This document shows positions 8,384 to 17,700 of a stretch of DNA of 64,000 bases, one piece after another. The notes under the pieces are model-generated. The model was not told where the DNA came from and did no database searches. It worked only from the letters and a program-made list of their open reading frames with translations. The DNA comes from Streptomyces cyaneofuscatus (lineage in GTDB: Bacteria; Actinomycetota; Actinomycetes; Streptomycetales; Streptomycetaceae). Numbering within the stretch: position 1 is the first letter of the stretch; every line of letters begins with the position of its first letter. The DNA is taken from positions 1 through 64,000 of the forward strand of contig NZ_JOEM01000003.1 of the NCBI RefSeq assembly GCF_000718135.1. The letters are read 5' to 3'. The position numbers were made by a program, and so were the translations under genes.

Positions 8384-9711
8384 CGCTCACCCCCGGGCCA
8401 CTCCGGGCCGGTGTCGCCCCGCGCCCAGGCGCCGGGGTCGAACTGGCGGGTGGTGCCGTTCGCTTCGGAGGCCATGCCTTCCCGAGTCGTCTGCCGGCTC
8501 CCGGTGCTCGACGGTTCCGCCGCGTCGGTCGGGTGGCCGGCCGCGTCTCCGCCGTACGGAGGCGGCGGAGAGGAAGCGGGTCCGGGCGGCGGCGGATCCT
8601 CCGTGGCGGCCTCTTCGAAGGGGTCTGCAGGAGTTCGCCCACCCTCGTGGTCGGCCCGGCGCATATGTCTGCGAATGTTCTCCGCGGCCTCCGGCCGGCC
8701 CGCCGCGTCCGACATACGCGCGAGGCGGTCAAGGAACACCCTGGTCTCGTCCGACCCGTCGGTGAACCCCTCGCCGTCCAGCCAGGCCGCCAGGCTGTCG
8801 GTCGGCGGCTGCTCCTGCCCCGCCGCCGAACGGATCGGCCCATGGCCCGACGGGGCCTGCCCATCGCCCGGCTCCGGGTGGTCGAATCCGCTCATCGGCT
8901 CCCCTTCCACCGGCTTTCCACGGTCCCGGAACAGGTCCCGGTACTCCTCGGGAATCTCCTCGTCGTTGGCGGCGGCGGACAGGACCGTCAGAGGAGCGAT
9001 CATGTCCACCGCGCGCTCGATCTCGTCGTCGTGGCGGGCCATCCACCAGACCACGGCGTTGCCGGGGCTCCGTAGAACGTCTTCCCCCAGGTACTCCCGG
9101 AGGTTGCGCTCGTGCTGCCGTCGGCTCTCCCAGCTGCCCATGGCCTTGCGGAGACCGTCCAGCTCTTCCAGATGCCGCTGGTCCCTCGGCCGCAGGACCA
9201 GCCGGACGTCCGTGGCGAAGGCCACCACCAGCCCCGAATCATCGAGAGAGGGTGTTCCCAGCAGTCCCTCCAGCGAACGCTCCAGGAACGTGCACCGGCC
9301 GGGATCCTCGGTCAGCGTCATGTTCTGCACTCGTTGCAGGACGGATGTGGCGGCCAGCGCGGCCGGGTTGCCGTGCGTCGAGAGAGCGAACCTTCCGGCC
9401 GGCCGCCACCAGACGACGGCGGAGAACAGGAAGGGGCAGTCGTCGACGGCGCTCTGGACGGGCACCACCACGATCGACGTCTCCTGGTAAGGGACTTCGG
9501 TCGGCGGCTCGGGGGTCGACTCGTCCAGGTCCTGAGCTGTCGGCCGGCTAGCCTCCGCACGCGACACCCGCATATCGATCAGCAGAGCAGCGGCGATGAG
9601 CGAGGCCAGGAGGAACCACAGCCAGAGCGGCCAGCCGAGCGCGGCTCCCACCGCCAGGACGGCGAGAACGAGTCCGGCGGAGAGAAGACGCGTGATGTGC
9701 TGGGTGTTCAT
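8380..9711 (-). CDS. Membrane-anchored protein, third gene of the TIR-STAND operon
   Basis: 443 residues. Two adjacent N-terminal hydrophobic segments (about residues 9-27 and 30-46) form a membrane anchor. A folded alpha/beta region follows (about 75-270; SIVVVPVQSAVDDC, LFSAVVWWRP, GLVVAFATDVRLVLRP). It shows conserved-looking WW and aromatic positions but no catalytic motif I recognise. The last 170 residues are acidic and Pro/Gly-rich, probably disordered. It overlaps its neighbours by 4 bp on both sides. It could be the membrane-associated effector or sensor of the locus. Confidence 0.78.
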   Translation of the reverse strand: MNTQHITRLLSAGLVLAVLAVGAALGWPLWLWFLLASLIAAALLIDMRVSRAEASRPTAQDLDESTPEPPTEVPYQETSIVVVPVQSAVDDCPFLFSAVVWWRPAGRFALSTHGNPAALAATSVLQRVQNMTLTEDPGRCTFLERSLEGLLGTPSLDDSGLVVAFATDVRLVLRPRDQRHLEELDGLRKAMGSWESRRQHERNLREYLGEDVLRSPGNAVVWWMARHDDEIERAVDMIAPLTVLSAAANDEEIPEEYRDLFRDRGKPVEGEPMSGFDHPEPGDGQAPSGHGPIRSAAGQEQPPTDSLAAWLDGEGFTDGSDETRVFLDRLARMSDAAGRPEAAENIRRHMRRADHEGGRTPADPFEEAATEDPPPPGPASSPPPPYGGDAAGHPTDAAEPSSTGSRQTTREGMASEANGTTRQFDPGAWARGDTGPEWPGGER

Positions 9712-11696
9712 GGCCCTTCCTCTGTCCCTCGTGCACCTGTAGCGGAGGAGAGGCCTCCGACTCCTTGTGCAAGGTCGATCTCCCGGCAGAACCGGTCGGC
9801 GGTCCGCACGCGGTCGTCACGCTGCGCCCGGAATTCCTCAGGCATGTCGACGGGCTCCGAATCGGCCCAGTCGCACGTCGCCACGTAGAGCTGGTTCAAC
9901 AGATCCCTGTCTCCGTAGGCCGCGATCAGCAACGCGTTCAGGACCTCGTCCCCCACCTGCCGCAGCGTCAGAGCGGCGAGCCAGCGCTGGGCCGCCGGGG
10001 ACCAGGCGCGCGCCGGTTTCCCCGCCATCACGGCCCGCCAGGCGAGGACGAACGCCTGCCAGGGCGGGTCGACGCGCCGTTCAGCGGGGTCGAGCAGCGC
10101 CAGCAGTACGTCCAGGCCGCCGTCCACCGGTCTCGCCCGCGGCAGGAGGCGGTGCACCAGCCGCCCGTACAGCCGGCGGTTGCCGCGCGCCAGCTCCAGG
10201 AGAGCGGAGCGGGCACCCTCCTTGATGTCCTCGGGGTTCTCCTGCCGCAGGGTGAGATGCCTGAGCCGGACCATGGCCTGCTCCGGATGGGTGACAGCCA
10301 TCACCTGCCGGCACACGACCGTCAGCACCCGCGCGAGATCGGGCTCTATGCGCGCCGTGGTCACCCACTGGTAGACATGCGAACGGAACCGCGACCCGTA
10401 TCGCTCGTGGCTGAGGCCCAACTCGAGCGCCGCTGCGGCCTCGGCCCGCAGCCGGCCCCCTGCCGAGGGCTGGGTCCACTTCTCTATGAGCAGGTGCAGA
10501 TCATCGGGCCGATCGGTCCGCAGGGCCTGTTCCGCGAAGCGGCTGACCAGACGCGCACGGTCCTCCGCCCCGAGGCCGGGAAGCTCCATGCACTCCCCCA
10601 CCCAGCTCCGGAAGTCCGCGCGGAGGTCGGGAAAGTTCTCCCAGAAGTGCCGTCTGACAGCGTCGTCGTAGGCGAGCCTGACGAACCGCACCCGCCCGTC
10701 GTCCTCCCGAACGAGGGACAGCTCCTCGAACTGTTCGCCCAGACCCGCCCGAGCCAGCCTGGGCGTTTCGTCCTGAGGGTGCCCCAGAACGCCCAGGAGG
10801 CTGTGCGCGGCGCTCAGCACCGTGTCCGCCGGTCCGCCACTCGTCATGCTCGCCGCGAGCAGCAGTGCGCGTTCCTCGGCATCCCGGTGCTGCCGCAGGT
10901 CTCCGGCCACCTGCTGCGACCAGTTGGTCGCGGCGGCCACGGCCTCCTCCCGCCAGTGCTCGAATTCCGTGCCTCGCCGGGCCCGGTCCCGGGCCTGGAC
11001 CACCAGGCCCGCCAGACGGTCCAGCTCCCCCATCGGAGCGGTCTCGAACAGATGCGGCAGGTCGCCGTGGTCCAGCTGTTCGTACGCGAACCCCACACCC
11101 CGCACCCTCAGGTGCCGGCTGAAGACCGCCCGCCCGCTCGGCCGTTGGAGATGCACGGCCAAGGGGGCGAGTTCAGCGTCGAGCATCCATTCCAAGCCTG
11201 ACGGAGATACGGCGACGAGCCGGGCACCGCTCTTCTCGACCAGCGCGCAGTAGGACATGAGCGTGCGCTGAGCGGCCGGATAGTCTCCGTCGCCGATGCT
11301 CGACAGGTCCAGCAGGTAGCGGTCATCGGGCGACGGGTCGAGAGGCTCCTCCTCCCTGACCGTCGGCAACTCCTCGATGCGGCTGCCCGGCACCGACGCC
11401 CCTATCAACAGCATGGTCGCCGCGGAGCGCCGGCCGATGCCGGGCGGGCCTTCCAGCAGCACCGCCGCACCGGGCTGCGCCAGCCGGTCGGCCGCCCGGG
11501 CGTATCCGCCGGGCCATACGAAGCACTTGGCGAGCCGACGCCGGTGCTCGCGTACGATCTCCAGCCGGTCGACCCCGGTCCTGACCAGGGGTTCTCGCGG
11601 GCCGACCGAGTAGTAGTAGATGTTGTTCTGGTCACCGCCACCGCTGTGCACCGGCCCCTGCGGGTCGCTGATCGACGTGCCACCCGTGCCGATCAC
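9708..11696 (-). CDS. STAND-like protein with N-terminal signalling motif and degenerate Walker A
   Basis: 662 residues. The first 30 residues hold ISDPQGPVHSGGGD followed by QNNIYYYS, nearly identical in core to a motif in the TIR protein encoded just upstream. A P-loop-like segment GPPGIGRRS (about 83-91) follows. The invariant Lys of GxxxxGK(S/T) is Arg, so nucleotide binding may be lost or altered. A Walker-B-like YLLDLS is at about 127-132. The remainder (about 250-640) is helical, consistent with a winged-helix plus repeat sensor region. Both ends overlap neighbours by 4 bp. I infer a STAND/NLR-like switch or scaffold partnered with TIR. The family call rests on architecture, not on a strong motif. 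Confidence 0.78.
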   Translation of the reverse strand: MIGTGGTSISDPQGPVHSGGGDQNNIYYYSVGPREPLVRTGVDRLEIVREHRRRLAKCFVWPGGYARAADRLAQPGAAVLLEGPPGIGRRSAATMLLIGASVPGSRIEELPTVREEEPLDPSPDDRYLLDLSSIGDGDYPAAQRTLMSYCALVEKSGARLVAVSPSGLEWMLDAELAPLAVHLQRPSGRAVFSRHLRVRGVGFAYEQLDHGDLPHLFETAPMGELDRLAGLVVQARDRARRGTEFEHWREEAVAAATNWSQQVAGDLRQHRDAEERALLLAASMTSGGPADTVLSAAHSLLGVLGHPQDETPRLARAGLGEQFEELSLVREDDGRVRFVRLAYDDAVRRHFWENFPDLRADFRSWVGECMELPGLGAEDRARLVSRFAEQALRTDRPDDLHLLIEKWTQPSAGGRLRAEAAAALELGLSHERYGSRFRSHVYQWVTTARIEPDLARVLTVVCRQVMAVTHPEQAMVRLRHLTLRQENPEDIKEGARSALLELARGNRRLYGRLVHRLLPRARPVDGGLDVLLALLDPAERRVDPPWQAFVLAWRAVMAGKPARAWSPAAQRWLAALTLRQVGDEVLNALLIAAYGDRDLLNQLYVATCDWADSEPVDMPEEFRAQRDDRVRTADRFCREIDLAQGVGGLSSATGARGTEEGP

Positions 11697-12505
11697 CGTT
11701 CCTCGTCCAGAGGCCGTACGTTCCGGTCCGCCCGCTGCCGGACTTCCCCGTGGTTCTCGCCCACGTACTGCACAGGGCCTCCGTCGCCGGAGATACGCGG
11801 GCCCAGGTACTGCTCACGCGCCTGATACAGGTGTCCGCTCCCGGTGTGGACCGGGCCCTGGGGCTCACTGACGAAGGTTCCGGAGAAGTCTCCGTTGACA
11901 TTGCCGATCCCTCCGTGCTGGCGATGCTTGATCACCCTTGCCTGCACCCGGGCGCTCTTGGCCCCGTCCGTCCCACCGTCCCGGTCGGCCGCCGACACCG
12001 CCGAACGTGGTCGGTAGCCGTTGCTGCGGGCGGCGGCTTCGAGCTCGGGCAACAGCTCCACGAGGTCGTCGGCCAGCCCCATCAGATCGGCGTCCGCATT
12101 GCGGTGGCTGAGCCGCCGGTACTGGCAGGAGGCCAGCGCCTCGATGTCCTCGGGAAGGTCCTGTGAGCGCAGCCTCTTGGCGCCGCCGACCAGCAGAGGG
12201 ATGACCACGGCCCCCGTCTCGAGCGCTTCCCGGATCTCTCGCCGGGTCCAGTCGTCCTGGTCCTCCAAGGGGCTCGGGCCATCAGGGTCTCCCGGCTGCA
12301 GCCAGCGGGGCCCCATGACGGCCAGCAGCACGCTGCTGCGCCGAACCGCCGTGAGCAGCTCCTGGGGGAACCGGCTTCCCAGCCCGATGGACTTGCTCGC
12401 CCGGAAGACATTGTCATTGCCGAACACCCTGGAGAGCTCCCTGTCCACGAGTGTGGCGGTGGCTTCTTCGTCATTGGTTCGATAATTCACAAAGATCAAA
12501 GGCAT
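11693..12505 (-). CDS. TIR-domain protein with C-terminal signalling motif
   Basis: 270 residues from ATG 12505, with AAGAAGGGA as Shine-Dalgarno. The TIR domain spans about residues 2-160: LIFVNYRTNDEEA, then VFRASKSIGLGSRFPQEL, VLLAVMGPRWL, and WTRRE with E90 in the position of the catalytic Glu of NAD-cleaving TIRs. After a linker the C-terminus carries GNVNGDFSGT and VSEPQGPVHTGSGH (about 201-225). The second segment matches the N-terminus of the STAND-like partner. Bacterial TIR domains are usually NADases or produce cyclic-ADP-ribose signals in anti-phage defence; that role is inferred here. It is the first gene of a five-gene overlapping operon. Confidence 0.88.
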   Translation of the reverse strand: MPLIFVNYRTNDEEATATLVDRELSRVFGNDNVFRASKSIGLGSRFPQELLTAVRRSSVLLAVMGPRWLQPGDPDGPSPLEDQDDWTRREIREALETGAVVIPLLVGGAKRLRSQDLPEDIEALASCQYRRLSHRNADADLMGLADDLVELLPELEAAARSNGYRPRSAVSAADRDGGTDGAKSARVQARVIKHRQHGGIGNVNGDFSGTFVSEPQGPVHTGSGHLYQAREQYLGPRISGDGGPVQYVGENHGEVRQRADRNVRPLDEER

Positions 12506-12661
12506 GCGGAATCCCTTCTTGGTGATGACCCCATTGGAGGCGGGAAAAGCAAATGAATGCCGCCGGGCCGCCGAAAGCTCGAGCAGGTGGAAGAAGTCCC
12601 GGCAGAGCGAAAAGCGGCCTGCGCGCTATGCGGCCGAAACCGCCATGGCTGGAAACGACCG

Positions 12662-13885
12662 TCAGCGGCCAGTGCCGAGTACGTTGGCGAGTGCGGGACG
12701 GAGCCCGCGCACCGCCGGGTTTCCCCGGAACCGCAACCATTCACGGTCCAGCCGGCGCACGTCCGTACGGACGGTCGCCGAGGGAACGACGCTCATGAAG
12801 GCCAGCAGTTCGCGGGCCGTTTCACAGGACCTCTCGATCTCACCCGACGCGGCGAGCGCCAAGGCGTGCCGGAGGCCGTACCGTGCACGGGTGTTCAGTG
12901 CATGGGGTGCGATGCGTCGACACTCGCGTTCCAGCACTTCGGCGGCCCGACCGGGGCGGCCCAGGTCGTAGAGGCACCACCCCTCCACCATCGAGACCGG
13001 GTCCTTGAGCTGGGTGGTGCCGAGCACCGGTCCGGCCGATGGGCCCACATCGGCGGCGAGGAGATCACGCGCCCGGTCCAGCGCCCTTCCGCAGGCCTTT
13101 TCGTCGCCGGCGAGCGCATGGCCCTGGGCCTCGCGCTGGGCCGCCAGACCTCTGACCCTGGGGGGCGCGGCGCTGCGCTGGGCCTGGCGGGCGAGTGCGA
13201 TCGTCCGGGTCGCGTTCCCGTTGTAGTAGGTGACGAGCGCACGGCGGACCAGCGCGTAGTCCACCAGGTCCGTGTCTCCACCGGCCCGTGCCAGCTCCAC
13301 CGCCTCGGCCGTGGCGTGCAGCGCGGCGGTCTCGTCGCCGCTCTCCTGGGCCATCCATCCGATGTACTCGGTGAAACGGGATGCGGTGATGAGCAGACCG
13401 GCCCGGGAGGATCCGGTGGTCCGGGAGGCCAGCGCCGTGACGGTGGAGGCCTGTGAGCGTAGAACGGGCAGCATCGCGGCGGGCGCCAAGCTCTGGCCCA
13501 ACAGCTTCATCTGATGCAGCTGTTCCTGGAAGAGGGCGCCCGGCGGTAGGTCCTGACCGCCGACATGAACGGCTCCGCCACCGTCCACGATACGGGCGGC
13601 GAGCAGGGAGCCCACTCCCGTGACGATCACCCGGCGCCGCGCAGGCCTCGGCTTGCTTCCGGCCTGCTGATCCTCCGCCGAGAACAGTCGACGCAACCGT
13701 CCCCCGGCATTGAAGTAGGCATCGCAGCACTGGGCCAGATTCATCGTGGGGGGATTTACTCCCCGCTCGATCTTGGAGAGGTGTCCTGTGCTGTAGGTCG
13801 TTACTTTCGCCAGCTGTTTCAGCGTCATTCCCGCCTCTTCGCGCAGCCGACGCAGCTCCGCACCGAAACGTAACGGGACGTCCAT
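12662..13885 (-). CDS. XRE-family regulator with helical/TPR-like C-terminus; TTA codon
   Basis: 407 residues from ATG 13885 (GGTAGG just upstream). The longer in-frame extension lacks conservation. The N-terminal HTH is at about residues 7-60: LRRLREEAGMTLKQLAKVTT, then GHLSKIERGVNPPT. The rest is helical, with repeated AL/AR-rich pairs like the TPR-type sensor domains of Streptomyces XRE regulators. Codon 5 is TTA (13871-13873), so translation should need the bldA tRNA. It lies 156 bp upstream of the TIR operon on the same strand and 32 bp downstream of a 24-codon ORF, so it is the natural candidate regulator. Confidence 0.88.
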   Translation of the reverse strand: MDVPLRFGAELRRLREEAGMTLKQLAKVTTYSTGHLSKIERGVNPPTMNLAQCCDAYFNAGGRLRRLFSAEDQQAGSKPRPARRRVIVTGVGSLLAARIVDGGGAVHVGGQDLPPGALFQEQLHQMKLLGQSLAPAAMLPVLRSQASTVTALASRTTGSSRAGLLITASRFTEYIGWMAQESGDETAALHATAEAVELARAGGDTDLVDYALVRRALVTYYNGNATRTIALARQAQRSAAPPRVRGLAAQREAQGHALAGDEKACGRALDRARDLLAADVGPSAGPVLGTTQLKDPVSMVEGWCLYDLGRPGRAAEVLERECRRIAPHALNTRARYGLRHALALAASGEIERSCETARELLAFMSVVPSATVRTDVRRLDREWLRFRGNPAVRGLRPALANVLGTGR

Positions 13886-13917
13886 ATTCCTACCTTTCCA
13901 ACGCCCTGGACGACGGA

Positions 13918-13992
13918 TTACTCCTCGGTCGCCTCCTGAAGAAGATTCTGGCACGGCCACGCGTTGTTCTGCCGGGTAAAGCGAAGTTTCAT
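13918..13992 (-). CDS. 24-residue small ORF with ideal ribosome-binding site
   Basis: ATG 13992 is preceded by AAGGAGG four bases away, the best Shine-Dalgarno in this region. The frame encodes 24 residues starting MKLRFTRQ, with a central AWPC and ending ATEE, then TAA. It contains several codons unusual for this genome (AAA, CTT three times, TTT, AAT) and one Cys. The XRE gene begins 32 bp downstream, so the two are probably co-transcribed. It could be a regulatory leader peptide, a secreted or internalised signal for the helical-domain XRE protein, or a short toxin. I recognise no family. Confidence 0.5.
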   Translation of the reverse strand: MKLRFTRQNNAWPCQNLLQEATEE

Positions 13993-14232
13993 GTTTCCTC
14001 CTTCTGTTCGGGCGCGGGAAATCGTTGCGCAGCCCGCAGTTCCCTGGTGTGATCACGGCCCGGAGTCGGGCGGGCGACGTGCAGGGATGCCGGTGATGCC
14101 GATTCCGGAACCCAACCCGTTCGGCGATGCGAAACATTCGGTTCCGCATCACACGATTTCCGTGATTACCCCTGCCGACCGCACGAGCTGACTATCGTGT
14201 CGACGGGCCGAAGACCGAGTGGGAGGGGCCAG

Positions 14233-14706
14233 GTGTTACCGGAAGCACTGAGCAGGATCGCGGCAGAGGCCGGTGTGGCCGTGGTGGAGACGGCCGGAAC
14301 CGATCACTGGGCGCTCTTCGGGGAGCAGGTGGCCTCCTGGCTCGCCCGGGACGGGCAGGCCGCGCAGGCAGACCTCGCCCGCCTGGCCGAGACCGAGGCC
14401 GCGCTGCGGGCGGCCGTCGATGCCTCGTCCCGAACGATCGCCGCCCGCCATGCGATGGCCTGGCAAGGCCGTTTCACCGCCGTGCTGGAACAGTTGACCG
14501 CCGAGGAACGCCATCCTGCGGCCGCACACCTGCAGCGTCTCGTGCGCGACCACTCCGCCGGCGGTGCCCCGGCTGCCCCGGCTCCCGGCGTCATCGCCGG
14601 CGAGAACGTGCGGCTTCAGGCCGACCACGGCTCGCTCACGGTGGGCCTGGTGAATGGAGACGTCAACTTCAACTCCCCTTTCCAGCCGGATCCGGCCCAG
14701 GGCTGA
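14233..14706 (+). CDS. Small adaptor-like protein with G-rich beta tail, partner of STAND NTPase; TTA at codon 2
   Basis: 157 residues from GTG 14233, chosen because GGGAGGGG lies at the right distance; GTG 14197 has none. The body is helical (HWALFGEQVASWL, then LARLAETEAALRAA). The C-terminus changes to a Gly/Asn/Val-rich stretch (VIAGENVRLQ, then LVNGDVNF) of the kind often found at the ends of small Streptomyces proteins that sit beside NACHT/STAND ATPases. Codon 2 is TTA (14236-14238). The gene overlaps the NTPase by 4 bp. I infer a sensor or adaptor role; there is no catalytic motif. Confidence 0.75.
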   Translation: MLPEALSRIAAEAGVAVVETAGTDHWALFGEQVASWLARDGQAAQADLARLAETEAALRAAVDASSRTIAARHAMAWQGRFTAVLEQLTAEERHPAAAHLQRLVRDHSAGGAPAAPAPGVIAGENVRLQADHGSLTVGLVNGDVNFNSPFQPDPAQG

Positions 14707-17700
14707 CCGGACCGGGTGATTCAGGCCCACCCCCAACAGAACGCATCGCGCGGGAGGCGGCCGACGCCGCCCGCGAGGCCGTCCTGGCCGCCCGGCAGCG
14801 CTTCCTGCGGCGCGGCAGACGCGTCCGGCCTCCGTTCGGCCTGGCCGCACGGTCCCACGCACAGGAGTTGCTCGACCGGCTGACAGCAGGGGACGGGCCT
14901 ACCACCCTCGTCTGTGAGGGCCCCGCGGGAATGGGTAAGTCCGCCGTCGTCGAGGAGGTCATCGGCCTCGCGGCCGACCGGGGATGGCCGGTCCTGCCCT
15001 TTCGGATGGACGAGGTGGAGGCGGACGACCGGACCGCACTGGCAGTGGGCTTACGGCTGCGTCTTCCCAGCTCCCCCGCCGAGCTGATCGCCCAGGTGGC
15101 GGACGGCGGTCCCGCCCTGCTGGTCGTGGACCAGCTCGACGCGGTGAGCAGCTACAGCGGTCGCATCCCTGAAGTCTTCGAAGCCGTCGACGAGATGCTG
15201 GAAGCGCTGGCCACCTCGCCGAACGTCAAGGTCGTGCTGGTGGCGCGGACGGTCGATGTCGAAAAGGACCCTCGGCTCACGAGTCTGGTCGACCAGGAGG
15301 ACACGGTCGAGCGGTTCGCGCTGGGACTCCTGGAAGACCGAGCCGTTCGCGCAGTCCTCGAACACGGCGGCACGCCTGCGGAGAGGCTGGGCGCGGAGAC
15401 TTTGGCCCTGCTGCGGACCCCCCTGCATCTCGCCGTCTTCAGCAGACTGACGAAGACAGCACGGACGACGGCCTACCGGAGCCTGCAAGACCTCTACGAC
15501 CGGTACACGGACGAGAAGCGACGTGAGGCGGAGCGATCGCTCCCCCGTGAGGCCTGGCCGGCCATCACCCAGCAGCTGGTCGAGGAGATGAGCCGACGCG
15601 AGACCGTCACCGTTCCTTACGCGCTCCTGGACCGGTTCGCCAGAACCGACCTGGCCGTGCTCTCCTCGGCCGGAATCCTTCTCCACGCGGAGAACGGCCG
15701 TATCGGGTTCTTCCACGAGACGTACTTCGACTATCTCTTCGCCCGCTCCTTCGTCCTGGCCGGCCACGACCTCCATGACTTCCTCGCGGCGAGCGGACAG
15801 GCCCTGTTCCGCCGGGCACAGACCCGCCAGATCCTGGAGCATCTGCGGGACACGGACCGCACCGCCTTCAGAGACACGACGGTCCGCCTGCTCACCTCGG
15901 ACCTGGTCCGGCCGCACCTGCGGTTCGTGGTCCTGGCCGTACTCGAACACCTCGACGCCACCAGCGAGGACTGGGCCTCGTTGGAACCGCACGCGTGGGG
16001 CGAGGACGTGACCGCGGACAGCCTCCGCCGTCTGCTGGCCCTGCCGTCCTGGTTCGAGGCGGCCGACACCGGGAGCTGGGAGAAGTGGCTCGCCGCACCC
16101 GAGGTCGTACCGCTGGTCCTCCCCCACCTGGAGTGGAGCACCCAGCACCATCCGGCCCGGGTGACGGAGCTCCTCGAACGGTATCGGGACGCCGACGGCC
16201 CATGGCGGCAGCGGCTCATCTCCTGGGTCCAGTCGCGGCCCTCGGTGCACGCCTTGATGCTGATCCTCGCGCTCATCGGCCGGGGTGACTTCGATGTCGC
16301 GCCCGACGGGTCCTCCGACGTCGGGGCGGACTTCTGGCGCCTCTTCGAAGAACTCGCGGACAAGGACGCGGTCGCGGCACTTCAGGTGCTGGGAGCCTTC
16401 CTCACCCGCGCTTTGCGGCAGGCCGCCGCCGCGGAGCACGGCGACCCCTTCGCCTCCGGCCATCTGCCTACTCGCGCAGGGACCAGCCTCGGCACGCTCG
16501 TCACCGAGGCGGCCGAGGCAGCCCCTTCGGCAGCGCTCGAACACGTCCTGCCGTTCGTCGTCGCCGTGGCGAGGGCCAGCCACACGGCACTCGCGGACGT
16601 GTCACTGCTGCGCCCCCGGTGGGCGCTTCCTCCTTCCGAGTTGCAGCCCGACCTCGATGAAGCCCTTTACGGGGCAGTTCACAAGAGCCTGCGGACCATG
16701 GCGCAGCAGGACCCCTCCTCCATCGCCAAGGCCATGGGAATCCTGACCACCGCGGGTGCGGGGCGCGCCATCAACTTCCTGATCTGCCGGACCTACACGG
16801 TCTGGAACCGCCCGGACGAAGCGCTCGCCTGGCTGATGAGCGACCCTGAGCATGCGCGTATCGGCTGGATGGACAGCGCGTGCTGGGGTTCTCGTGAACT
16901 CATCGCCGCGGCGACGCAGAGGTGCGAGGACGCCACTCTGGAGCGGCTCGTCCACCTGCTGCTCCACCTCGTCCCCAGGTGGGAGCGGATCCCCGAGAAC
17001 CGTGAACTGTTCGGGCGGACGCAGTACGTGCTCCTCGACGCGGTCGACGAGGAGCGCCGCACCACCGCCGTGGAAAGGCGCATCGGCGAGTTGGAACGAA
17101 AGTTCGGGCAGCATCCTCCGGTGGGGCCCCGGAATTCAGCGGCCCACCTCGTGGGTCCTCCGGTGCCCCGCTCCGCGGGTGAGCACATGACGGATGAGCA
17201 GTGGCTGCGCGCACTGAGGAAGTACGACACGGAACAGACCAACTGGGACGGTGACGTCCCGACGGGTGGGGCCCGCGAACTGGCCTCCTTGCTGGGCTCC
17301 ATGGCCGAGCAACAGCCAGAGCGGTTCGTCCGGCTGGCACTTACCTTCGATGAGACGGTTCCGGCTCCGGCCTTCGACGCCGTGATCAATGGGGTCGCGG
17401 GAAAGACGGATGCCGACAGCCTGCTCGAGCTCTGCGTTCACGCCCGCCACCTGGTGGGGACAAGCGTAGGCAGAACCGTCTGCCGAGCGATCGAAACCGC
17501 TGCCTCGGGAGTCGTGGGGCACCCCGACCCCATCGACCTGATGGTCAGCTGTGCCGACGACCCGGACCCCCACTTCGAAGCGGCGCGAACCGGGGCGGTT
17601 CCCGGGCAGGAGTCCTACGGTGGCGACCTCCTGACGGCGGGGATCAACTCCACGCGAGGAGAGGCCGCGCTCGCCGTCGGCGCCCTGCTCCGGGCCGCGG

